From: Chloroflexota bacterium
Lineage (GTDB): Bacteria > Chloroflexota > Limnocylindria > Limnocylindrales > CSP1-4
Assembly: GCA_021812735.1 (NCBI GenBank)
Contig: JAKAMV010000166.1
Coordinates: forward strand, 1 to 13,717
DNA: 13,717 bases
Direction: 5' to 3'
Under the pieces are notes generated by a model. The model was not told the origin of the DNA. It did no database searches and worked only from the letters and a program-made list of their open reading frames with translations. The position numbers and the translations under genes were made by a program. This document shows positions 1-7,006 of this stretch, piece by piece (position 1 is the first letter of the stretch; every line of letters starts with the position of its first letter).

Positions 1-181
1 GCTCCTCCGGCGTGTCCTTCCCCGGCTGCCCGCCAGGCCCCGAGACGCCGGCGGGACCGGCGCCCGGGGGCTCCCCGCCAGCCCCGGCGGGCGCCCCGAG
101 GTCGAGCCAGGTGCCCTGGGCGGCGGGCTCGTCGGCGCGCGGACGGCGGCGGGACCGGCCGCCGGGGGGGTTGGGATTCAC
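1..181 (-). CDS. N-terminus of a Pro/Gly-rich protein of unknown function (partial, runs off left edge)
   Basis: Reading the minus strand from a GTG at 181, the frame stays open for 60 codons to the window edge. The visible residues begin VNPNPPGGRSRRRPRADEP and continue as a hydrophilic stretch rich in Pro, Gly and Ala, with no signal peptide or membrane segment so far. Such a tail often precedes a membrane or structured domain, but nothing identifies the family. There is no clear Shine-Dalgarno. A TACAAT hexamer lies 6 bases upstream of the GTG, so the mRNA could be leaderless. The gene follows the LppX-like gene on the same strand by about 42 bases. An overlapping plus-strand frame (12-194) is equally Pro/Gly-rich and is probably the antisense shadow. 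In DNA this GC-rich a 60-codon open frame can arise by chance, so the call is tentative. Confidence 0.4.
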   Translation of the reverse strand, partial: MNPNPPGGRSRRRPRADEPAAQGTWLDLGAPAGAGGEPPGAGPAGVSGPGGQPGKDTPEE

Positions 182-187
182 CCGCCC

Positions 188-193
188 ATTGTA
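188..193 (-). promoter_or_regulatory. Possible -10 element (TACAAT) for a leaderless gene
   Basis: The minus strand reads TACAAT, five of six matches to TATAAT, with 6 bases before the GTG at 181. Transcription would be expected to start at or next to the start codon. No good -35 hexamer is visible at 16-18 bases upstream, so the call rests on the -10 element alone. Confidence 0.3.
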
Positions 194-223
194 GGAGGCG
201 GAACCCGCTCGCCCCTCACCCGC

Positions 224-1015
224 CTACCCGGACGGCGGGTCGGCGATCACGCTCGGCGCGTCCCAGGCGGAGCAGTCCACGCGCAGCGTCAGGGCCAGCG
301 ACCCGTCCGCGTTGCGGGTGGTCACCACGAGGTGCGCGGGCCGCAGCGTGGCCGCATCCGTCTCGAGGACCACGTCCGTCGAGGTGGCGCCCACGGCGGC
401 GGCATTGGCGCCGGCGATCGCGGCCAGCAGCGCGTCGCCGGCGGACCGGCCCAGCGACACCGCGACCCGGCGGCAGCTGCCCGACGCCGCGTCGCAGCGG
501 ACATCGGTCGCCACCGGGGCCGGCGCCCCCGGCTGCGCGAGCCACGTCCGCACCCGGCCCACCAGCGTCAGCGGGTCCGCGTCGACGCCCGTCCCTGCGA
601 CGACGCTGCCCAGCGATCCGGTGACCCAGGCCCCGGCGGGGCGGCGGTACGCCATCGTGTCCCAGCTGGTGATCGCCTCCAGACCGATGCCGAGGGTCGG
701 GCTGCCGAGCAGGAGATGGGAGCGCGCGTCCTGGGGACGCAGGTCGAGGCTCACGACCGTGCCTTCGACGGGAACGGTCGGGTCGGGCCGACCGACGAGC
801 GAGCCGGGCACCTGGCCGTGCAGGCTGGCCTCCACGTGGACGGAGCTCGCGTCGATCAGCGCCTGCAGGGACCTGGCGAGCATCTCGCGGGGGTCGGAGA
901 CCTCGGAGGGCGGCGGCACGTGGGCGAGCGGTCCCACCCCGTTGACGGCGCCGGCCACGAGGAGGGCCGAGACGAGCCCGGCCACGACGCCGATCCGCAC
1001 GATGGCGCGGCGCAT
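224..1015 (-). CDS. Secreted or membrane-anchored LppX/LolA-like protein
   Basis: This 263-residue protein begins MRRAIVRIG, followed by a hydrophobic stretch (about residues 8-27), so it is exported or held by an N-terminal anchor. No lipobox Cys follows the hydrophobic core, unlike typical LppX/LprG lipoproteins. From residue 45 the pattern 'MLARSLQALIDASSVHVEAS' resembles the start of LppX_LprAFG-type domains, where a helix is followed by beta strands wrapping a lipid-binding half-barrel. The end, 'WDAPSVIADPP', matches the usual closing strand of that fold. Cys174 and Cys181 are close enough for a disulfide; Cys248 is a third Cys. A role in carrying a lipid or glycolipid at the cell surface is inferred from fold resemblance only. 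The ATG at 1015 has no Shine-Dalgarno. The frame is open upstream, and a strong AGGAGG lies at 1092-1097, so the true N-terminus may be about 23 residues longer. Confidence 0.7.
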   Translation of the reverse strand: MRRAIVRIGVVAGLVSALLVAGAVNGVGPLAHVPPPSEVSDPREMLARSLQALIDASSVHVEASLHGQVPGSLVGRPDPTVPVEGTVVSLDLRPQDARSHLLLGSPTLGIGLEAITSWDTMAYRRPAGAWVTGSLGSVVAGTGVDADPLTLVGRVRTWLAQPGAPAPVATDVRCDAASGSCRRVAVSLGRSAGDALLAAIAGANAAAVGATSTDVVLETDAATLRPAHLVVTTRNADGSLALTLRVDCSAWDAPSVIADPPSG

Positions 1016-1091
1016 GGTCAGCGGCGGCGCGTGGCGCCGCCGGCCGCTGGGAGCGACGGGTCCGGCCGTCGGCTGCTCGTTGATCGCGCGT

Positions 1092-1097
1092 CCTCCT
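1092..1097 (-). promoter_or_regulatory. Strong Shine-Dalgarno (AGGAGG) without a standard start codon behind it
   Basis: The minus strand reads AGGAGGACGCGCGATCAACG. No ATG, GTG or TTG follows within 5-12 bases. The codon 7 bases downstream is ATC (1082-1084), in frame with the LppX-like gene that is otherwise called from the ATG at 1015. The motif may serve a rare AUC start. It also falls inside a 30-codon frame (ATG at 1110, TGA at 1018-1020) that ends two bases before the ATG at 1015 and could couple translation. Confidence 0.35.
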
Positions 1098-1226
1098 GAT
1101 GCGTCGCCATGCTGGCGATCGATGAGGATACGCGACGTGGCGGTCGGGGCCGTCGGACGACGGTCGGGTCGTCCGGGTGCCGACTGTCCCGATCAGTGCC
1201 GGGCGGGCGCCCCGTCTGAGGGGGGC

Positions 1227-1267
1227 GAATCGAAACGGCCCCCGGTGGCCGAAGCCGCCGGGGGCCG
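1227..1267 (-). terminator. Rho-independent terminator of the groES-groEL operon
   Basis: Perfect 10-base arms at 1236-1245 and 1258-1267 (CGGCCCCCGG / CCGGGGGCCG) enclose a 12-base loop that can itself add a 3-bp stem. On the minus strand the hairpin is followed by TTTCGATT, a short T-rich run. It begins about 22 bases after the groEL stop codon, the expected place for the operon terminator. Confidence 0.7.
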
Positions 1268-1288
1268 CAGGAAGCGCGGTGTCGCGGG

Positions 1289-3270
<1,982 letters not shown>

Positions 3271-3278
3271 CGTTCATT

Positions 3279-3284
3279 CCTCCT
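3279..3284 (-). promoter_or_regulatory. Ribosome binding site (AGGAGG) deciding the TTG start of groES
   Basis: AGGAGG on the minus strand, 8 bases before TTG at 3270. The nearer out-of-frame ATG (3275-3277) begins one base after the site, too close to be used. A hairpin lies directly upstream (3286-3306). Confidence 0.75.
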
Positions 3285-3285
3285 C

Positions 3286-3306
3286 TGGCGGCAGGGGCCG
3301 CCGCCA
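3286..3306 (-). other. Stem-loop in the groES leader, next to the ribosome binding site
   Basis: Perfect 7-base arms TGGCGGC (3286-3292) and GCCGCCA (3300-3306) enclose a 7-base loop. On the transcript the stem ends one base before AGGAGG. It does not cover the ribosome binding site as drawn. It could protect the leader or be part of a larger temperature-responsive structure; that role is speculation. Confidence 0.4.
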
Positions 3307-3463
3307 ATGGCCTGGATGGCTGTTGCCTGGGCGGGAGGCCGGATCAGGTCCTCGCGTCCTCGTCCCGCCGCGGGTGCTGTCTCGGCCGCGGCTGCCGGCA
3401 GGCCGTGCCGCCGGGTGCCGCACGGGGCTGCTCCGGTCGGCAGTGGCCCCGTCGCCGAGTCGT

Positions 3464-3490
3464 TTAGCACTCTCGCGTTGAGAGTGCCAA
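3464..3490 (-). promoter_or_regulatory. CIRCE operator (HrcA binding site)
   Basis: The plus strand reads TTAGCACTC, a 9-base spacer, then GAGTGCCAA. This matches the CIRCE consensus TTAGCACTC-N9-GAGTGCTAA with a single mismatch in the right arm. CIRCE is bound by the repressor HrcA and typically controls groES-groEL and hrcA/dnaK operons. Here it sits over the predicted transcription start, directly after the -10 element, as expected for repression by blocking initiation. hrcA itself is not in the window. Confidence 0.95.
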
Positions 3491-3491
3491 C

Positions 3492-3521
3492 AATCTAGCC
3501 GAGAGGCGGCGGCGCTGTCAA
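3492..3521 (-). promoter_or_regulatory. Housekeeping-sigma promoter of groES-groEL
   Basis: On the minus strand a perfect -35 TTGACA (3516-3521) is followed by an 18-base spacer and TAGATT (3492-3497), four of six matches to TATAAT. The predicted start of transcription is near 3485, inside the first half of CIRCE. This gives a groES leader of roughly 215 bases. Confidence 0.8.
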
Positions 3522-3608
3522 CCGCGAGGCGCGGGTAAGCGACGTCGCAGGCGCGGGCGATCGGCGACGCGCTCCCGGGGTGCGGACGGGTGCCGAGGAA
3601 GCGCCCCG

Positions 3609-4445
3609 TCAGCGCGGCAGCGCGCGCGGGAACGTCGCGTCGTAGGCGGCCACGAGGGCCCCACCGAACGCGTCGAGATCGGCCTCCCCCACCCCGCGCC
3701 GCCCCGCAGCCCAGCGCGCGGTGATCGCCACGAACTCCGGCGCGTTCCGGGAGCGAGGCGCCCCCGGCGGCGAGAGGAACGGCGCGTCGGTCTCGAGCAG
3801 GAGCCGTTCCGCCGGGACGCGAGCCACGGCCTCGGCCGACGCCTCCTCGCCTCGACGGAACACCAGGCCGCCGAACGCCACGGCACAGCCCATCGCGATG
3901 ACCTCGTCCGCGTAGTCCACGGGGCCCGAGAAGGAGTGGATCACCGCCGGCGGCCGGCCGCCGAACGCCCGGCGCGCCGGCTCGCCGTCGAACCCCGCCG
4001 CGCGCAGCTCGCGCACCAGGGCATCCTGGGCGTCGCGCCCGCCCGCCCTTGATCGGCAGTGGAGGATCGCGGGCTTGCCCGTGGCGAGCGCGAGGGCCAG
4101 GTTCGCGCGCAGGTTGTCCAGCTGCGCCTCCCAGGGCGAGAACATCCGGTCCGAGTCCAGCCCCGTCTCGCCGATCGCCACCACGCGCTCGTCGCGCGCC
4201 CACGCCTCGATGTCCGCCCACTCGGCGGGCGTCGCCCTGGCCGCGTCGTGCGGGTGCAGGCCCACGGCCGCGTCGAGGAACGGGCGCGCCGCCACGAGGT
4301 CCAGCGCCCGCGCCGAGGACCGGTGGTTCCAGCCCGGGACGAGGATCCGCTCGACGCCCGCGTCGCGGGCGCGCCCGATCACCTCGTCGACGTCGTCATC
4401 GAAGCGGTCGGCGTTGAGGTGCCCGTGGGAGTCGATCAGGCGCAT
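3609..4445 (-). CDS. tatD: TatD-family metal-dependent deoxyribonuclease
   Basis: The 278-residue TIM-barrel metallohydrolase belongs to the TatD/YcfH/YjjV family (DNase activity, DNA repair and turnover roles known for some members). The expected metal ligands are visible: 'DSHGHL' with His7 and His9, 'AIGETGLD' with Glu93, 'ILHC' with His129, 'VIHSFSG' with His170, and 'LLETDAPFLSP' with Asp220. 'VGLHPHD' near residue 61 is also typical. Length is near the family's usual 255-270. A somewhat longer Arg/Gly-rich loop (about residues 131-165) separates the His129 and His170 strands. The ATG at 4445 has no clear Shine-Dalgarno. The gene follows dinB by 26 bases and metG beyond, and metG-tatD adjacency is common in bacteria. 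The exact substrate within the family cannot be read from the sequence. Confidence 0.95.
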   Translation of the reverse strand: MRLIDSHGHLNADRFDDDVDEVIGRARDAGVERILVPGWNHRSSARALDLVAARPFLDAAVGLHPHDAARATPAEWADIEAWARDERVVAIGETGLDSDRMFSPWEAQLDNLRANLALALATGKPAILHCRSRAGGRDAQDALVRELRAAGFDGEPARRAFGGRPPAVIHSFSGPVDYADEVIAMGCAVAFGGLVFRRGEEASAEAVARVPAERLLLETDAPFLSPPGAPRSRNAPEFVAITARWAAGRRGVGEADLDAFGGALVAAYDATFPRALPR

Positions 4446-4471
4446 GGGCGCGATGGTGGGGACGCCCGGCC

Positions 4472-4924
4472 CTAGCCCCGCCCGAGCGCGCGCGAGATCT
4501 GGCCGATGTGGTCGCGCCGGTGGTGGAACCGCTCGAACCAGCGCGAGCCGTCCCGCTCCAGGGCGGCGTCGATCGCCGCGGCATCAAGGTCGGCGACATA
4601 GTTGTCGGCGGCGTCGGCGGCGTCCAGCATCAGCTGCGCGGCGGCACGCGGCGGGACAGCGCGCCACGTGGTCTCCAGGGCCTCGTTGGCGCGGCCGGTC
4701 ACCTCGGCATCGGCGGCGGGCGGCGCGAGCTGCCCCGCCCCGGCGGCGTGCACCCAGCGCGCGACGTGCCACTCGTCCCAGAAGGCGAGGTGCGCGAGGG
4801 CCATCGACACGGTCCAGCCCCCGCCGAGGTCCGTGCCGAGGTCCGCGTCCGAGAGCGTCTCCACGAGCGACCTCAGGTCCGCCGTGGCGGCCCGATTGGC
4901 GTCCACGTACGACCGGTCGGTCAT
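4472..4924 (-). CDS. DinB-like four-helix-bundle protein
   Basis: The 150-residue protein belongs to the DinB/YfiT/maleylpyruvate-isomerase-N superfamily of metal-binding four-helix bundles. The motif 'GGWTVSMALAHLAFWDEW' supplies His45, and 'FERFHHRRDHIGQI' near the C-terminus supplies His135 and His139, giving a plausible three-His metal site. Members include thiol-dependent (bacillithiol/mycothiol) transferases and many proteins of unknown role, so the reaction is not assigned. The ATG at 4924 overlaps the metG stop codon as ATGA, and GGAGG lies 10 bases upstream inside metG, indicating translational coupling. A longer open frame in the same register (to 5281) runs through metG and is not the gene. 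tatD follows after 26 bases. Confidence 0.85.
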   Translation of the reverse strand: MTDRSYVDANRAATADLRSLVETLSDADLGTDLGGGWTVSMALAHLAFWDEWHVARWVHAAGAGQLAPPAADAEVTGRANEALETTWRAVPPRAAAQLMLDAADAADNYVADLDAAAIDAALERDGSRWFERFHHRRDHIGQISRALGRG

Positions 4925-6567
4925 GCCCGCGCGGCCTCCACGCCCTCGGTCTCCACGCGCGGGAACAGCGGCGTGGGCGTGACCGTGACCCGGCCCGGGC
5001 CAGCCTCGCCCGCCCAGGCGAGGAGGTCGAGCAGCGCCGGCCCGCCGTTGCCGTCGGCGCCGTACCCGTACGCGTAGCCGAGCTGCTCGAGGACCCGCGG
5101 CGCCATGCCGGGCATGAACGGCGCGACGGCGAGGCCGACCAGCCGACACGCCTCGACCAGGTCGCCGAGCACGAGGCGGAGCCGCATCTCGGCGTCGGCA
5201 TCGCCCGCCTTCGCCTGCTTGGCCAGCGTCCACGGCTGCGCCTCGTCGACCGCCTTGTTGGCGGCGCCGACAAAGTCCCACAGCGCGGACAGGGCGTCGT
5301 GCAGCAGGTACCCGTCAAGCTTGGCCCGGTAGCCGTCGAGCGCCATCGCCCATGCGGGCGCGAGGGGCGCGTCCTGCGAGTGCCGCGGCTCCGGGCGCTC
5401 GCCGCCGAAGTAGCGGTTGACCATCGAGACCGTCCGGTTCACCAGGTTGCCGAAGTCGTTGGCGAGGTCCGCGTTGTAGCGGCGGACGAAGCTGTCCCAG
5501 GAGACGTCCGTGTCCTTGTCGAACGGCACCTCCGCCAGGGTGACGTAGCGGGCGGCGTCGGCGCCGAACGCCGTGACCACGGCGTGCGGGTCGAGGAAGT
5601 TGCCGCGGCTCTTGCTCATGCGCTCGCCCGCCACCAGCAGCCAGCCGTGGACCCACACGTGCTCGGGCGCCGCGAGCCCCGCCGACCAGAGCATGGCGGG
5701 CCAGAAGATCGTGTGGAACCGGGCGATGTCCTTGCCGATGACGTGCAGGTCGGCGGGCCACCAGGCGTCGAACGATGCCGGGTCGTCCGGGAAGCCGGCC
5801 CCGGTGATGTAGTTGATCAGCGCGTCGTACCAGACGTAGATCGTGCCGGCGTCCGGGTCCCAGCTGCCGTCCTCGCGCTGCGCCGACGTGCCGTCGGGGA
5901 GGATCGGGAACGGGATGCCCCAGCTGGCCCCGGCGCGGCTGATCGAGAAGTCCTGGAGGCCCTGGCGGATGAACCCCAGCATCTCGTTGCGCCGGTAGTC
6001 CGGCTGCACGAAGTCCGGGTGCGCCTCGAACCAGTCCAGCAGACGCTGCTGGTAGGCCGAGAGGCGGAAGAACCAGTTGCGCTCGGTGAGGTACTGGAGC
6101 GGCACGTCGGGGTGGTTGGGGCACTGCATGCCCTTCGCCGTCTCGTACAGGTCCGACGGCGCCTTGAACCCCTCGCTCGGGCAGTACCACCCCTCGTACG
6201 TGTCGAGGTAGATGTCGCCGTTGGCGTGCGCCCGGCGCACCATCTCCTGGGCGGAGCGGTAGTGGTCCGGGTCCGTCGTGCGGATGAACCGGTCGGGGCT
6301 GATGAGCAGCGCGTCCTCGGCGGCGTGGTAGAGCGCCACCTTCTCGTCCACGAACTCGCGCGGGGTCTTGCCCTGCGCAGCCGCCGACTGGGCGATGTTG
6401 ACCGAGTGCTCGTCGGTCCCGGTCAGGAACCGCGTGGCGTCGCCCTGCATCCGGTGCCACCGCGCCACGACGTCCGCGCCGATGACCTCGTACACGGTGT
6501 GGAGGCCGGGGGCGTTGTTCGCGTACGCGATGGCGGTGGTGAGGTAGAAGCGACGGCGATCGGACAT
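4921..6567 (-). CDS. metG: Methionine--tRNA ligase with variant HIGH motif
   Basis: This 548-residue class I aminoacyl-tRNA synthetase charges tRNA-Met in the cytosol. It aligns along its length with short MetRS (Thermus/mycobacterial type) and lacks the C-terminal EMAP-like tRNA-binding domain. 'FLTGTDEHS' (48-55), 'FIRTTDPDHY' (94-103), 'NWFFRLSAYQ' (164-173), 'YVWYDALINYITGAGFP' (244-260), 'LHVIGKDI.RFH' (274-285) and 'RMSKSRGN' (316-323) are all typical. Two departures stand out. The HIGH signature, expected as P-H-x-G-H, reads P-G-L-H-T (residues 20-24). The zinc knuckle reads C-P-S-E (129-132) and C-P-N-H (149-152), so one usual Cys is Glu. The frame and the rest of the protein are intact, so it is unlikely to be a pseudogene. 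The ATG at 6567 has no Shine-Dalgarno; TACCAT 9 bases upstream could be a -10 for a nearly leaderless message. It leads the metG-dinB-tatD cluster. Confidence 0.97.
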   Translation of the reverse strand: MSDRRRFYLTTAIAYANNAPGLHTVYEVIGADVVARWHRMQGDATRFLTGTDEHSVNIAQSAAAQGKTPREFVDEKVALYHAAEDALLISPDRFIRTTDPDHYRSAQEMVRRAHANGDIYLDTYEGWYCPSEGFKAPSDLYETAKGMQCPNHPDVPLQYLTERNWFFRLSAYQQRLLDWFEAHPDFVQPDYRRNEMLGFIRQGLQDFSISRAGASWGIPFPILPDGTSAQREDGSWDPDAGTIYVWYDALINYITGAGFPDDPASFDAWWPADLHVIGKDIARFHTIFWPAMLWSAGLAAPEHVWVHGWLLVAGERMSKSRGNFLDPHAVVTAFGADAARYVTLAEVPFDKDTDVSWDSFVRRYNADLANDFGNLVNRTVSMVNRYFGGERPEPRHSQDAPLAPAWAMALDGYRAKLDGYLLHDALSALWDFVGAANKAVDEAQPWTLAKQAKAGDADAEMRLRLVLGDLVEACRLVGLAVAPFMPGMAPRVLEQLGYAYGYGADGNGGPALLDLLAWAGEAGPGRVTVTPTPLFPRVETEGVEAARA

Positions 6568-7006
6568 GGTCCGGCGATGGTAGCAGCGCGAGGCAGCTCG
6601 TCGGCGGAGGGTGTCGGTGCCCGCGGCCTGACGGCGGCCCCGGGCGTGGGCCGAGGCGCCATGCTGGCCGGGGCCGCCGCGAGCCGCCGGGGATCGCCTC
6701 TCGCGTGGGCGCCGGCCGCTTGGGCGCCGCTCGCGCAGCGGGTCAACGGAGCGCCGCGGCGTTCGCCTCGCCCGCAGCGTGCGTTGCCCGGCCGAACCAG
6801 CGCGCAGGGCACTCGCCTCGCGGGCGGCCCGACCGTCCGGCCGTTCAACTCAGCCGCTGCGCGGGTCCCGGCGCCGGGCCCGGGCCGGGGGCGGCGATCT
6901 GACGCTGCGGGCGCGAGCGCAGGTCGCCATACTGGGGGACGCATTCGCGCGACGTGCGCCCCGGGGGTCGGACAGCGCAGCGCGCTCAAGGGAGGGAGAC
7001 CCTACG
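6568..7006. other. Divergent intergenic region, no convincing gene
   Basis: About 440 bases lie between the divergently read metG and the surface-protein gene. Open frames crossing it on both strands are Arg/Ala/Gly-rich, lack a start with a ribosome binding site and resemble no family, so they are judged to be GC-driven. No tRNA could be folded by eye. It should hold promoters for both genes. A CATACT at 6928-6933 is a weak -10 candidate for the plus strand, with no good -35 at the right distance. An inverted repeat occupies 6632-6679. Confidence 0.6.
6632..6679. repeat. Inverted repeat, 12-base perfect arms
   Basis: CGGCGGCCCCGG at 6632-6643 and its exact complement CCGGGGCCGCCG at 6668-6679 flank a 24-base loop. 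It lies 65 bases upstream of the metG start. No T-run follows on either strand, so it is not a clear terminator. It could be an attenuator-like structure or an operator, or a product of extreme GC content. Confidence 0.45.

Noticed and set aside
12..194. Plus-strand 60-codon frame at the left edge
   Set aside because: No ribosome binding site or family; Pro/Gly-rich mirror of the minus-strand frame, which has a -10-like element and stays open to the edge.
1104..1118. Small 6-bp hairpin TCGCCA-TGC-TGGCGA
   Set aside because: Too short and not followed by a T-run; the real terminator after groEL is at 1227-1267. Likely chance in GC-rich DNA.
6607..6626. AGGGTGTCGGTGCCCGCGG, resembling the T-box antiterminator motif AGGGTGGNACCGCG
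   Set aside because: It is on the plus strand, 380 bases from the next plus-strand gene, which is not a synthetase gene. The spacing inside the motif is wrong and no specifier stem is visible.
6779..7006. 76-residue N-terminal extension of the surface protein
   Set aside because: The ATG at 7007 has a purine-rich ribosome binding site and is followed by a good signal peptide; an extension would bury the signal peptide.
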